Below, piece after piece: positions 1 to 8,675 of a stretch of 36,925 nt of DNA (its first letter is position 1; each line of letters begins with the position of its first letter). Location of the stretch: the NCBI RefSeq assembly GCF_900547205.1, contig NZ_URFY01000043.1:1-36925 (forward strand), given 5' to 3'. The notes under the pieces were generated by a model, which had not been told where the DNA came from, did no database searches, and saw only the letters and a list, made by a program, of their open reading frames with translations. The position numbers and the translations under genes are program-made. This stretch comes from an uncultured Bacteroides sp. Lineage in GTDB: Bacteria; Bacteroidota; Bacteroidia; Bacteroidales; Bacteroidaceae.

Positions 1-90
1 ATAAATTTCTTTTGGATACCGGCATAATATAACCACAGAGTTTTCGACTTGACCCAAAATGTACCTGTTTTGCCGAGTTGCAGAAAAAGA

Positions 91-125
91 AAAAGCTCCG
101 AAAATCATTGATTTTCAGAGCTTTT
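91..125 (-). terminator. Rho-independent terminator after tRNA-Lys
   Basis: Arms AAAAGCTC (91-98) and GAGCTTTT (118-125) pair perfectly. After one mismatch, an inner GAAAAT-type stem closes a short loop. On the minus strand the hairpin is followed by a T-rich run (CTTTTTCTTTTT), as expected for the end of the tRNA transcript. Confidence 0.75.
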
Positions 126-148
126 CTAAATTTAGTCTTTCAGCTTCG

Positions 149-221
149 TACACCCTCAGGGATTCGAACCCTGGACCCACTGATTAAGAGTCAGTTGCTC
201 TACCAACTGAGCTAAGAGTGC
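149..221 (-). tRNA. tRNA-Lys (anticodon CTT)
   Basis: On the minus strand the sequence folds as a 73-nt cloverleaf. The acceptor stem is GCACTCT/AGGGTGT with two G-U pairs. The D arm is GCTC...GAGC, the anticodon stem ACTGA/TCAGT carries a CTCTTAA loop with anticodon CTT, and the T arm contains GTTCGAATC. The anticodon reads AAG (lysine). CCA is not encoded, so it must be added after transcription. A promoter lies just upstream and a hairpin terminator downstream, so this looks like a single-gene transcript. Confidence 0.95.
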
Positions 222-244
222 CTGTACTTCCTCGTTTGCGGTTG

Positions 245-276
245 CAAAAGTAGGTCTTTTATTTTATTTGACCAAA
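245..276 (-). promoter_or_regulatory. Bacteroides-type promoter of tRNA-Lys
   Basis: On the minus strand a TTTG -33 box (273-276) is followed by a 20-nt spacer and TACTTTTG (245-252), which matches the primary sigma consensus TTTG-N19-21-TAnnTTTG. The expected start is about 238, a short leader before the mature tRNA end at 221. Confidence 0.8.
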
Positions 277-312
277 TAATCATGCAGCTTTTTTACTAAC
301 TTTTTTTCATCT

Positions 313-1116
313 TTATTCGAATACATATAGCTCAGATGGCGTATTTCGCTTTAAAGCAAGCAGTTGCACATCTTTACCTACTATAACTCCTTTGTTCTTT
401 AATTTCCATTCTACGGTTTTATAGGCTAATTCCGGATGATTATTGTCCTTGCTTAGATGACATAGCCAGATGTATCGAAGGTGTTCAGTGATGTTTTCAG
501 CCAAAAACTCTGCGGTATCAGAGTTACTCATATGACCGGTTTTACTGCTTATACGTTCTTTCAAGTATTTGGGGTAAGGGCCCATTCCTAGCATCTCCTC
601 GTCATAATTCGCTTCAAGAATCAGATAGTGGGCCTTACTTATATAATGAGCCGCCGTGGGAGTTATCTCTCCAAGGTCCGTCAGGAAAGAAAAGATCTTG
701 CCGTCTATTTCGATGCAATATCCCACGTTATCTGTTCCATCATGCGGAACTTCGAAAGACTCAATATGGAAATCTTCCAAAGTCATAGGCTCTTTTTTCT
801 CCAGATAACGGACGGACGAACTGAGCTTTTCTGTCATGCAATAGCTTCGATTGATTCCCGCGTGAATACGCGCCGTTGTATAGACAGGAATATTTAATTT
901 TTCACCCAAATGACCTACAGCTTTGATATGGTCGGCATGATCATGCGTAACAAATACTGCCCGGATACTATCCATCAAGATATTGAAATCTTTCAGTGTT
1001 TTCTTTATAGTACGGATACCGATTCCAGCGTCTATCAGTATTCCATAGGTTTCTGTGCCCAGATAGTAGCAGTTCCCACTACTGCCACTCGCCAGGCTTA
1101 TAAATTTTACTTTCAT
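313..1116 (-). CDS. MBL-fold metallo-hydrolase, YycJ/WalJ-like
   Basis: A 267-aa metallo-beta-lactamase-fold hydrolase, probably cytosolic because no signal peptide is visible. The zinc motif is THDHADH (residues 57-63: H58, H60, D62, H63). The N-terminal SLASGSSGN stretch and the later PHDGTDN and TDLGE segments fit the YycJ/WalJ branch, which is often annotated as a phosphodiesterase or DNA exonuclease. The substrate here is not shown by sequence. The ATG at 1114-1116 is the natural start, since a -7 element (TATATTTG, 1174-1181) and a hairpin lie just upstream. It is probably transcribed alone. Confidence 0.85.
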   Translation of the reverse strand: MKVKFISLASGSSGNCYYLGTETYGILIDAGIGIRTIKKTLKDFNILMDSIRAVFVTHDHADHIKAVGHLGEKLNIPVYTTARIHAGINRSYCMTEKLSSSVRYLEKKEPMTLEDFHIESFEVPHDGTDNVGYCIEIDGKIFSFLTDLGEITPTAAHYISKAHYLILEANYDEEMLGMGPYPKYLKERISSKTGHMSNSDTAEFLAENITEHLRYIWLCHLSKDNNHPELAYKTVEWKLKNKGVIVGKDVQLLALKRNTPSELYVFE

Positions 1117-1144
1117 GTTTTATCTTCTTTATTAATATGCAAAA

Positions 1145-1181
1145 TGCCGTCTACTTTTACAGCAAAGTGACGGCAAATATA
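1145..1181 (-). promoter_or_regulatory. -7 element and leader hairpin, possibly also an upstream terminator
   Basis: TATATTTG on the minus strand (1174-1181) fits the -7 consensus, but no TTTG stands at the right distance. It abuts a hairpin with arms TGCCGTC (1145-1151) and GACGGCA (1169-1175), extended by ACTTT/AAAGT. The hairpin could end the MFS-transporter transcript or sit in the leader of the MBL gene. The sequence does not decide between these. Confidence 0.45.
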
Positions 1182-1198
1182 CATAAAAAAGAAGAGAT

Positions 1199-2587
1199 TT
1201 ATAGTGAAGCCTTCTTCTTTTTGTCGATGGATTGGGTGATTTTTGCAAATAATAGCAGAGCTATAGCGGCTATCAGTCCGATAGCTGCAAAGTAATACCA
1301 TATATAATGGGCATTTGCACTGGCAGCCTCCCATGCAGCACGTGTTTCAAACAAAGTAGGATCGGGACAATACTTAGTCAGCAGAATCCCCGCCAGACCA
1401 AATCCGAAGATAGAAGAAAGGAAGGAATGCAGATGACTGAATCCTAAATACATTCCTTCTTCTCCTTTAGGAGCCTGAAGGGAAAAGTATTCCAAATAAC
1501 GCGGAGAAATAAAGCATTCGGCAAGTGCTTGAATCACAATACCTGCTACCATCATCAAGGTGATATTACTCATTCCGGATATGACATCATTTCCCAGCAA
1601 GTTTCCACACGCCATCATTAAAGCCGAGAAAGGTATCAGGAACATCCCGACATTCATGGAGGTGATAGCACTGCGTTTTGCCATCAATCTTGTGATGAAA
1701 CTGACACAACATACCACTACAAAAGGGTTTACGTTGGCTATCCATCCCGGTTTAGCCGTCTCGCCTGCCATACGGATTACATATTTCGGCATAGTGGCAT
1801 AGAGTTGCTGCTGCACCATCCAGAAACCTGTAATAATCAGAATAAGAATCAATAAACGCCAGTTTGTAATGATTCTCATGAACCCCTGCCCTATTTCGTG
1901 GAGACTTTTACCTTCGCCAGCCGTATGCGTGGATTTATAAAGAAAGATAACGGCAAGTAGAGCAATAATAGTCATGGCTCCCGAAAAATAATTAATATAG
2001 ATATATGCTTGCTCGCCAATTACATTTCGCAAAGGGTCAATAATCGTTTTTCCAGTGAAAGCGCCTACGTTCACCATCATATAAAAGATGGAATAACCTC
2101 GTGCACGGGTAGCTTCTGTTGTCTCTTTGGCTACGGAAGCCGAAATGATTGACTTGATAAATGACCCTCCCACCATGAGCACAAACAGAACCGGGACAAT
2201 AATCCACCGGGTGTTGCTAGTGGGTAAACCATTGAATTGAGTTGTTTCACCATAACTCACCAATCCGGCTGTTTCTAATAATGTGGGCAATACGCCCAAT
2301 CCCAAATATCCGATGGACAGCAAGGAAAATGCTATAATCATCGATTTCCGGAACCCAATCTTATCGGCATAAGCACCGGAGAAAATAGGAAGTAGATACA
2401 ATCCTCCGGAAAAAAGACCGGAAATCATACTCGCTTCGAAATCGTTGAAACCTAAAATACTGGAAAGATAAATAGTGAGAACGATAAATACGGCGTAATA
2501 TGCCATACGTTCAAACAGTTCGACTGTGTTACTGACCCAAAATGCTGTTGTAAAGCCTTTGGCAGCACGCTGCGGGGAATTGCTCAT
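1199..2587 (-). CDS. MFS transporter, POT/peptide-transporter-like
   Basis: A 462-aa inner-membrane protein with about twelve hydrophobic segments. The first helix contains ELFERMAYY (E23, E26, R27), which matches the ExxER(F)xYY signature of proton-coupled oligopeptide transporters. The following GGxxxxxxGAYADKIGFRKS resembles the MFS loop 2-3 motif. The length is near the lower end of the family. Di- or tripeptide uptake is the family expectation, but other MFS substrates cannot be excluded. A minus-strand -7 box (TATCTTTG, 2623-2630) stands upstream, back to back with that of the HAD gene. Confidence 0.75.
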   Translation of the reverse strand: MSNSPQRAAKGFTTAFWVSNTVELFERMAYYAVFIVLTIYLSSILGFNDFEASMISGLFSGGLYLLPIFSGAYADKIGFRKSMIIAFSLLSIGYLGLGVLPTLLETAGLVSYGETTQFNGLPTSNTRWIIVPVLFVLMVGGSFIKSIISASVAKETTEATRARGYSIFYMMVNVGAFTGKTIIDPLRNVIGEQAYIYINYFSGAMTIIALLAVIFLYKSTHTAGEGKSLHEIGQGFMRIITNWRLLILILIITGFWMVQQQLYATMPKYVIRMAGETAKPGWIANVNPFVVVCCVSFITRLMAKRSAITSMNVGMFLIPFSALMMACGNLLGNDVISGMSNITLMMVAGIVIQALAECFISPRYLEYFSLQAPKGEEGMYLGFSHLHSFLSSIFGFGLAGILLTKYCPDPTLFETRAAWEAASANAHYIWYYFAAIGLIAAIALLLFAKITQSIDKKKKASL

Positions 2588-2622
2588 GTATTTATGTATT
2601 TTATTAAAATGTTAATTTGCTA

Positions 2623-2660
2623 CAAAGATATGTTTTTTTGCCATACTGTCCGTATCTTTG
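2623..2660. promoter_or_regulatory. Divergent -7 elements for the MFS and HAD genes
   Basis: CAAAGATA at 2623-2630 is a minus-strand TATCTTTG, and TATCTTTG stands on the plus strand at 2653-2660. They form an 8-bp inverted pair 22 nt apart in a 99-bp divergent intergenic region. The two promoters therefore overlap and may interfere with each other. No clear TTTG -33 box was found for either. Confidence 0.55.
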
Positions 2661-2686
2661 TCTAAAATTAGGTATTTTAAAGAATT

Positions 2687-3106
2687 ATGATTATAGCTGT
2701 TGATTTTGACGGAACGATTGTAGAGCATCGTTATCCACGTATTGGCGAGGAGATTCCATTTGCTGTCGATACACTAAAGCTGTTGCAACAAGAAAAGCAC
2801 CGGTTAATATTATGGAGCGTACGTGAAGGAGAACTTTTAGATGAAGCGGTAGAATGGTGCAAAGCTCGAGGACTGGAGTTTTATGCAGTTAACAAGGATT
2901 ATCCTGAAGAACAAAAAGATCATCATGGTTTCTCGCGCAAGCTGAAGGCTGATATGTTTATCGACGACCGGAACCTTGGCGGACTGCCCGACTGGGGAGT
3001 TATCTATGAAATGATTAATGGGAAAAAAACATTTGCTGATATATACAGCCAGACAGATGAGGACCAGATGCCTCAGAAGAAAAAGAAAAGGTGGTTGCCT
3101 TTTTAA
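2687..3106 (+). CDS. BT0820-family HAD-type phosphatase
   Basis: A 139-aa HAD-superfamily protein. Motif I is DFDGT with the nucleophile D6 and the acid/base D8. Motif II is the Ser in LWSVREG (about S44). A lysine near 85-87 supplies motif III, and motif IV is FIDDRN (D93, D94). The compact length without a cap domain matches the small Bacteroides BT0820-type family. It is probably a cytosolic phosphatase of unknown physiological substrate. The C-terminus is lysine-rich (QKKKKRW). The gene has its own -7 element (2653-2660) and a strong terminator, so it is monocistronic. Confidence 0.85.
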   Translation: MIIAVDFDGTIVEHRYPRIGEEIPFAVDTLKLLQQEKHRLILWSVREGELLDEAVEWCKARGLEFYAVNKDYPEEQKDHHGFSRKLKADMFIDDRNLGGLPDWGVIYEMINGKKTFADIYSQTDEDQMPQKKKKRWLPF

Positions 3107-3144
3107 CATTCTACCAATGCATATTTTCACATACCCTTTTATAC

Positions 3145-3186
3145 GTGCACTCTTATCAGATATGATTTGAGTGCACTTTTATTTTT
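3145..3186 (+). terminator. Terminator after the HAD phosphatase gene
   Basis: GTGCACTC (3145-3152) pairs perfectly with GAGTGCAC (3169-3176). An inner ATCA/TGAT stem follows and TTTTATTTTT comes directly after the hairpin. The preceding plus-strand gene ends 38 nt upstream. Confidence 0.8.
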
Positions 3187-3216
3187 AAGGTAGCCTGTCT
3201 TACCAAAGAATTCCAG

Positions 3217-3465
3217 CTAAGATTCTTTATTCTCCCACTGCATTCTGAATTCCCATAACTGTTCGATAATAGGATGAAAGGTTGAGTTTTCCCAGTTTCG
3301 GTTAATCATTGCAATCAAAGATTCCAGATAAAATTTTCCATCAATAATGGTAGTGCATTTATTTATTTGATATTTCTTAGTAGGATAATTCTTAGTCTCG
3401 AGCATTTTTTTCGCCCAATCCAATAAATCTTGAACTGATTCACTGTCATAAGTATGTTGTTCCAT
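3217..3465 (-). CDS. Hypothetical protein, 82 aa
   Basis: A small, probably cytosolic protein beginning MEQHTYDSESVQ, with charged and tryptophan-rich stretches and no signal peptide or membrane segment. I do not recognise the family. The frame runs open to a TTG at 3510, but that codon lies at the promoter itself (TATCTTTG at 3483-3490), so the ATG at 3465, about 18 nt downstream of the -7 box, is the credible start. It faces the HAD gene across its terminator and seems monocistronic. Confidence 0.55.
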   Translation of the reverse strand: MEQHTYDSESVQDLLDWAKKMLETKNYPTKKYQINKCTTIIDGKFYLESLIAMINRNWENSTFHPIIEQLWEFRMQWENKES

Positions 3466-3482
3466 GTCTCTATAATTTTCCA

Positions 3483-3511
3483 CAAAGATACAAAGTTTAT
3501 TTAATCGCAAA
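3483..3511 (-). promoter_or_regulatory. Promoter of the 82-aa hypothetical gene
   Basis: A minus-strand TTTG (3508-3511) is followed, after a 17-nt spacer that is slightly short, by TATCTTTG (3483-3490). It decides the start codon of the gene at 3465. Confidence 0.55.
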
Positions 3512-3612
3512 TGCAGTAGCCCGATACTTTTCCTTGTTTTATGGTAACAAAGAACAATTTCAGGATTTTTGATGTTTATATAAATAGAGATGAACTTAAA
3601 ACAGAATAACTT

Positions 3613-4050
3613 ATGATTTATAATTTTTTATTTCCTACCAAACCGAATTCGGTAAGGGTGTCTTCGTTGTTATTGTCCGTCCGAATCATCTTCGGTATTT
3701 TATTAATGACTCATGGCCTACAGAAATGGAGTAATTTCCACGAATTGTCGTTGGTGTTTCCCGATCCGGTGGGTTTAGGCAGTCCCCTGTCCCTTGGATT
3801 AGCTATTTTTGGCGAACTTATCTGCTCGATGGCTTTCATCATAGGCTTTGTATATCGGTTGGCAATGATTCCAATGATTTGTACGATGTTAGTGGCTTTT
3901 TTTGTAATTCATGGCGGTGATGCATTTGCTGTTAAAGAGTTGGCTTTCGTTTATTTAGTGGTATTTATAGTAATGTATATCACAGGACCGGGCAAGTTTT
4001 CGATAGATTATATCATAGGGAATGAACTGAGAAGAAGAAAGTTAGTATGA
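3613..4050 (+). CDS. DoxX family membrane protein
   Basis: A 145-aa inner-membrane protein with four hydrophobic helices. The N-terminal SVRIIFGILLMTHGLQKW segment is the DoxX hallmark, followed by a GLAIFGELICSMAFIIGF helix. Family members are small quinone- or redox-linked membrane proteins, and their role in Bacteroides is unknown. No obvious TAnnTTTG box was found just upstream, so its promoter is unplaced. It lies 104 nt before a lipoprotein gene that has its own promoter. Confidence 0.8.
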   Translation: MIYNFLFPTKPNSVRVSSLLLSVRIIFGILLMTHGLQKWSNFHELSLVFPDPVGLGSPLSLGLAIFGELICSMAFIIGFVYRLAMIPMICTMLVAFFVIHGGDAFAVKELAFVYLVVFIVMYITGPGKFSIDYIIGNELRRRKLV

Positions 4051-4091
4051 TACAAAATTAGAAAAAGCGGTATTGATTGATTTAAAAATAT

Positions 4092-4099
4092 TATATTTG
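4092..4099 (+). promoter_or_regulatory. -7 element of the DUF3332-like lipoprotein gene
   Basis: TATATTTG matches the TAnnTTTG consensus. The expected start at about 4106 gives a leader of about 50 nt before the ATG at 4155. No TTTG is seen at -33. Confidence 0.5.
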
Positions 4100-4154
4100 C
4101 ACTCTCCTAAAGGAGATATTATCAATAATTTTAATTAATCAAAACGTTTAAAAC

Positions 4155-4706
4155 ATGAAAAGAAACAAACTTACTTTGGTTGCAATCGTACTTAGCGGTA
4201 GTTTATTATTCAGTTCTTGTGTAGGTTCATTTGGCTTGTTTAACCGCTTGTCTTCTTGGAATCAATCAGTTGGAAATAAATTTGTGAATGAACTTGTATT
4301 TTTAGCTTTCAACATTATTCCGGTTTATGGTGTGGCTTACTTGGCTGATGCCTTGGTAATAAATTCCATTGAATTTTGGAGTGGTTCCAACCCGATGGCT
4401 AATGTTGGTGACGTAAAGAAAGTAAAAGGTGAAAACGGCAACTATCTGGTGAAAACGCTGGAGAATGGATATTCTATTTCAAAAGAAGGCGAAACAGCTT
4501 CAATGGATTTAATCTATAATAAAGAAGCTAACACATGGAATGTTGTGGCAAATGGCGAGAGTGCTGAACTAATTAAGATGAACAATGACGGTACTGCCGA
4601 TTTGTTTTTACCTAATGGTGAAAAGATGAATGTGACATTGGATGCTCAAGGTATGATGGCAGCACGTCAGGCTACAACAAGTAATCTTATGTTTGCAGCT
4701 CGCTAA
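4155..4706 (+). CDS. DUF3332-like lipoprotein
   Basis: A 183-aa protein with a lipoprotein signal: a positively charged start MKRNK, a hydrophobic core, and lipobox LLFSSC with the lipidated C22. The mature part keeps two hydrophobic stretches (around VNELVFLAFNIIPVYGVAYLAD), then a hydrophilic beta-rich C-terminal half with VKTLENGYSI and NGEKMNV repeats. This matches my recollection of DUF3332 in Bacteroidetes. The function is unknown, and the location is probably the periplasmic face of a membrane. It has its own promoter and a strong terminator. Confidence 0.7.
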   Translation: MKRNKLTLVAIVLSGSLLFSSCVGSFGLFNRLSSWNQSVGNKFVNELVFLAFNIIPVYGVAYLADALVINSIEFWSGSNPMANVGDVKKVKGENGNYLVKTLENGYSISKEGETASMDLIYNKEANTWNVVANGESAELIKMNNDGTADLFLPNGEKMNVTLDAQGMMAARQATTSNLMFAAR

Positions 4707-4729
4707 GATTTAGAATTTAAACAAGAAGA

Positions 4730-4769
4730 AGAGATGAACCTGCATAATCGGGATTCATCTCTTTTTTTT
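4730..4769. terminator. Terminator between convergent genes
   Basis: GAGATGAA (4731-4738) pairs with TTCATCTC (4754-4761), extended by CC/GG with one bulge and followed by an uninterrupted run of eight T (4762-4769). It ends the lipoprotein gene. On the other strand the hairpin is followed by TCTTCTTCTT, so it may also serve the convergent tamL gene. Confidence 0.8.
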
Positions 4770-4780
4770 ATCCGATAGGG

Positions 4781-7093
4781 TCAGAAAGGATACCCCACTG
4801 CGAAATGGAAAGCAAAATCGCGACTGAACTTCGGATGAATGATTGGGTAACGTTGCTTCCCCTTCTCATAAACCGGATTGAGGGCTTTCATACCTCCATC
4901 GAAACGGAGAATAAAGAAGTCCAAATCAAGGCGAAGTCCTAATCCGTAAGCTACTGCTATTTGCCTATAAAACTTATTAAACTTGAATACGCCACCCGGC
5001 TGATTAGCGTAACTACGGATTGTCCAGATATTACCGGCATCAATAAAAGCAGCTCCCTGAAACTTCCAGAACAGTTTACTTCGATACTCTACGCTGGCAT
5101 CCAACTTGATGTCTCCTGATTGATCTAATAAATTGCCATTTCCGGCAAATGAACCCGGACCTAAATCACGCACAGACCATCCGCGTACACTATTAGCTCC
5201 GCCCGAGAAATATTGCTTCTCAAACGGGATTGTCTTTGCATTCCCATAAGGAACCGCCACTCCTATTCCTGCGTGAAACGCAAATGAATTGCGATGATCG
5301 ATTCTTATATTTTTAGCAAAATCAAATTCTCCCTTTATATATTGTGCATAGGGGATTCCTAAAATGGCATATTCACCGTTTTTGTTTTTCCTGATATTGG
5401 TAGCTTTGGATAAGGCATACATGATATTTCCCGCAGATTCAAAATTGAAACGGATTGAATATGAGTTGGAAGCAATCGTATTATTTACGATAGATCCGCC
5501 CACACTATTGTAATTGTAGCTGTATCCCATATTTATTATCAACCGGTCCTGATAATTATATTCGAAAATACGATTCTGGTCTTTATTGATATAGTCTTCC
5601 CTGAACCTTTCGGAAATTCGGGGCAGATAAAGGAAACCGATATTAATCAAGTCGAGACGGTGTTGTATCCGCTGGCGTTGATTCCACTTGTAGCTCCAGG
5701 AAGCGGAAGCCATCGTTCGTAGAAATTCTGGTCGCAACTGATAATTATACTGCAACCCGAACTCGGTAGTAGCTCTGATTTTCCGTTTGAAATCCGAAGA
5801 AACAAAAGGGAATAAGAAATTGGGGAAATTAATGCTCGTTTCCACTCCATATTCCGTATAATTGTTGTTTGAATAACCTGCCTGAAGCCCGGAAATAACT
5901 TCATATGCACCACGGAATTTTATCATAAAGGTCTCCGAACCATGAAAAAGGTTCCGGTTTTGGAAAGTAACGGAAGCTGCTGCTCCCAAGTCTCCGGCAG
6001 AATTAGTACCTTCCACTTCGAAAGCTACCGATTTATGTTCACTCTTGGTCAGCATCACATAGCAGTCGAGCATTGTGCTGTCTCCCATTTGAGTTTCTAC
6101 AAAGCGTATATTGGTATATTTCAGCGCAGGCAACCGTCCAAAGCTGGAATATGTGTGTTGCACATTTCGTTCATTATATAAATCACCGGGGCTAAATCGC
6201 AAGTTATCCGTAAGTACCTTCGGACGTAAATAGAGTTTGTCCTTATAATATATAGGATATCCGTTATAATGAATGGAGTCATTTATTTCCACACTACTTG
6301 ATGAGGAGGACTGCAACACATTATAATCCGTAATGAAACTTATTTTATTAATCCAATATTGCTGATGCACTTTTGCCGAGTCGTTGGTATGAGCTTTATA
6401 GGGGTGTAAATGTTGAGCCAAATCGACACGATAAGTATTGCGAACCGTATCTGCCGTGTAGCCGATATAATCCTTATTAAATTTATAATAGCCATTCCGG
6501 AGCAACTTGTCCGTGATTCGTTGCCTGTCGGCATCCAATACATTCACATCAAAAAGCATACCCTCTTTCAGCATACTTCTGGCAGAATCCTGTTTCAGAA
6601 GAGATGCGATTTTGGGATCATAAATATCATACTTGATAGATTTTACAATGTAGGGTTCTCCCGCCTTGACGTCATAGTATAACTTTATTTTTTTCTTCTT
6701 TATTTTAGTAGAGCGTGTCACCGTGGCTGCCATATACCCCATGTTATGTATGGCCTTGGTTATCTCTTCCTCAGAACGTAGTGCTTCGTCTGCGTTATAA
6801 ATCACAGGGGCATCTCCTATCCTTCTCAGAAACTTGTTTCCCCATCTGGTTGAGTCGCGACCTGAAAGATTGTAAACGTATAGCTGGGTCTTTATTAAGC
6901 TAAACCACTTTGCATTAGGGTTTTGGCGTACATATGTTCGCAAGGAAGAAGGTCGGATATTTTTCTGGTCCGTACGAATCTTTACTTCATCCAGCAGATA
7001 GTAACCATCCGGCACAAACTTAGTGGCAGTGCACGAAGCCAGTGACAGAATGATGATAACAGAAGCAAATAAGTGCAGAAATCCTTTCCTCAT
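4781..7093 (-). CDS. tamL: TamL-type BamA/TamA-like outer-membrane lipoprotein
   Basis: A 770-aa Omp85-family protein. From the ATG at 7093 it begins MRKGFLHLFAS with lipobox SLASC (lipidated C21), which is typical of the Bacteroidetes TamA counterpart TamL. The N-terminal third holds POTRA-like segments. The C-terminal half is a 16-strand-type barrel with the Omp85 loop motif GGANSVRGW (VRGW near residue 634) and a terminal phenylalanine (FAVGYPF). The frame extends upstream to 7195, but a -7 box at 7121-7128 makes 7093 the right start. Family knowledge suggests it inserts or transports outer-membrane proteins together with TamB; no tamB lies in this window. Confidence 0.85.
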   Translation of the reverse strand: MRKGFLHLFASVIIILSLASCTATKFVPDGYYLLDEVKIRTDQKNIRPSSLRTYVRQNPNAKWFSLIKTQLYVYNLSGRDSTRWGNKFLRRIGDAPVIYNADEALRSEEEITKAIHNMGYMAATVTRSTKIKKKKIKLYYDVKAGEPYIVKSIKYDIYDPKIASLLKQDSARSMLKEGMLFDVNVLDADRQRITDKLLRNGYYKFNKDYIGYTADTVRNTYRVDLAQHLHPYKAHTNDSAKVHQQYWINKISFITDYNVLQSSSSSSVEINDSIHYNGYPIYYKDKLYLRPKVLTDNLRFSPGDLYNERNVQHTYSSFGRLPALKYTNIRFVETQMGDSTMLDCYVMLTKSEHKSVAFEVEGTNSAGDLGAAASVTFQNRNLFHGSETFMIKFRGAYEVISGLQAGYSNNNYTEYGVETSINFPNFLFPFVSSDFKRKIRATTEFGLQYNYQLRPEFLRTMASASWSYKWNQRQRIQHRLDLINIGFLYLPRISERFREDYINKDQNRIFEYNYQDRLIINMGYSYNYNSVGGSIVNNTIASNSYSIRFNFESAGNIMYALSKATNIRKNKNGEYAILGIPYAQYIKGEFDFAKNIRIDHRNSFAFHAGIGVAVPYGNAKTIPFEKQYFSGGANSVRGWSVRDLGPGSFAGNGNLLDQSGDIKLDASVEYRSKLFWKFQGAAFIDAGNIWTIRSYANQPGGVFKFNKFYRQIAVAYGLGLRLDLDFFILRFDGGMKALNPVYEKGKQRYPIIHPKFSRDFAFHFAVGYPF

Positions 7094-7120
7094 ACGGTAT
7101 ACCAGAAGTAAATTTGCAGG

Positions 7121-7128
7121 CAAAGATA
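7121..7128 (-). promoter_or_regulatory. -7 element of tamL
   Basis: CAAAGATA is a minus-strand TATCTTTG. Transcription would start near 7114, 21 nt before the ATG at 7093. This rules out the longer reading frame that begins at 7195. Confidence 0.55.
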
Positions 7129-7187
7129 GAGCATATTTTCCGTTCGGGAAAATTATCAAAACGATAATTGATGTTCCAAAAGCTCTT

Positions 7188-7280
7188 TTCACCACGAATT
7201 ACAGAAATTCACAAGAAACATTTGGCTGATAAAATAAACCGCTAAACCATTCTATGCTTATTGATGTAAATCGTGGTGAA
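7188..7280. repeat. Imperfect 16-bp inverted repeat, CACCACGAATTACA type
   Basis: TTCACCACGAATTACA (7188-7203) and TGTAAATCGTGGTGAA (7265-7280) are inverted copies matching at 15 of 16 positions, separated by 61 nt, between the BlaR1-like gene and tamL. The core resembles the repeat at 23502-23588, which starts and ends with the same TTCACCAC/GTGGTGAA. Both look like members of one dispersed intergenic palindrome family. Confidence 0.65.
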
Positions 7281-7298
7281 GAAGATTTCTAGCTCTGA

Positions 7299-8663
7299 TT
7301 ATTGAAGTCTAAACGTAACTGGAACAGTATATCTCACATTTACAACCTCTCCTTTCTGCATACCCGGTTTCCATTTTGGCATAGCATTAATAACACGAAG
7401 GGCTTCCGCATCTAATTCCTTATCGATACTCCGCACAATTTTAACATTTTTAAGATTCCCATCTTTGCTTACGATAAACTGGATAATAACGCGGCCTTCA
7501 ATCTTATTTTCTATCGCATTAGTCGGATATTTGATATTGGAACTAAGAAACTTCATTAATTCTTGGTTTCCTCCGGGATATTCCGGCATCTGTTCTACTA
7601 CTTCGAAAACCTCTTCATCTCCAATCTCATCCTTCTTTTCGGCTTCTGTAATGGCTACGCTAGTTTGAACCGTTTTTTCCGGTTCTACAGTTTTTTCAGA
7701 TTCAACTGCCGGAGCCATCTCTGTCGTTTCAGCGGCAGATTTTTCTTGACTCGACTTGTTGTTGGCACAATTACTGAATAATAACAGTAATGCAACTACT
7801 GGTATAAACATCAGATATTTACTTATCATGATGTTAGAGGTTCTTCTTCTGTTCAACATTTTAATTCGTTTTTTTAAAGGTAATACACTAAAGTTGTTAT
7901 ATAAATTTGCTGCAGCCAATGAAGTATGTTTTATTCCAAGTAAATGATATTGATATATCTTTTTGTCATGCCCGGATGCAATCACTTGCTTGTCCGCCAA
8001 GTATTCATGATTCATGCGAATTTCGCTTCGAATCAGCCATGCAAACGGATTGAACCAGCATAACAGGATAATCAGTTGAGCCAGGAGTATATCCAACGAA
8101 TGATATTCACGCACATGAGTTTGTTCATGAATCAATATCTCATTTATTTCCTTTTCCGTATATAGTTCCGGTTTGATGAATATCCAATGAAAGAAAGAAC
8201 AAGGTTCAATCATCTCCTTCGATTGATAGACGGATATTCCTTTCAAAGAGCATTTTTGGGAATGAAGTAGAGAACTATATATTTTGCCGAATTCGAGAAA
8301 TGTACGCATTAACAGTAATCCCACTCCTATTCCATAGATTATCCACAACCATGTGCTGGTGCTAATTGTATTATCTGTTATTGAAGCATCAGGAGGAGTA
8401 ACACCGGATAAAGGAGTGATCCATATTTCCGGCAATATTGTGACATATATGGTATTCATGGCTTGTCCTAACGAATGCTTGCTCCAATCCGCCCAGTTTG
8501 AAAGTTCAATAAACGGGTAAATAAGTGAAGTTGCACATATCAGCAACAGCATCATTCGTTTCAGTCGGAAAAATGTATCCTTACTGAAAGAAAGCTTGTA
8601 GAATGCATAAAGCACAATCAAAGCTACATTTACTTTTATTAAATAGATTGCAAAAGACTCCAT
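7299..8663 (-). CDS. BlaR1-like M56 metallopeptidase with TonB C-terminal domain
   Basis: A 454-aa membrane protein. The first 300 residues carry four hydrophobic segments and the M56 zinc motif HEQTH (H179, E180, H183), with NHEYLADK downstream as the further zinc-ligand region. A last membrane segment ends in LLLLFSNC. A Glu/Thr-rich linker follows, then a TonB C-terminal domain from about residue 362 (PEYPGGNQELMKFL...YPTNAIE...IEGRVIIQFIV). The family senses an envelope signal and cleaves the partner BlaI repressor. The TonB-like end is periplasmic and might couple to an outer-membrane receptor. It lies 12 nt after blaI in one operon. No beta-lactamase gene is nearby, so antibiotic sensing is not implied. 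Confidence 0.85.
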   Translation of the reverse strand: MESFAIYLIKVNVALIVLYAFYKLSFSKDTFFRLKRMMLLLICATSLIYPFIELSNWADWSKHSLGQAMNTIYVTILPEIWITPLSGVTPPDASITDNTISTSTWLWIIYGIGVGLLLMRTFLEFGKIYSSLLHSQKCSLKGISVYQSKEMIEPCSFFHWIFIKPELYTEKEINEILIHEQTHVREYHSLDILLAQLIILLCWFNPFAWLIRSEIRMNHEYLADKQVIASGHDKKIYQYHLLGIKHTSLAAANLYNNFSVLPLKKRIKMLNRRRTSNIMISKYLMFIPVVALLLLFSNCANNKSSQEKSAAETTEMAPAVESEKTVEPEKTVQTSVAITEAEKKDEIGDEEVFEVVEQMPEYPGGNQELMKFLSSNIKYPTNAIENKIEGRVIIQFIVSKDGNLKNVKIVRSIDKELDAEALRVINAMPKWKPGMQKGEVVNVRYTVPVTFRLQ

Positions 8664-8675
8664 ATCTACCTATAT

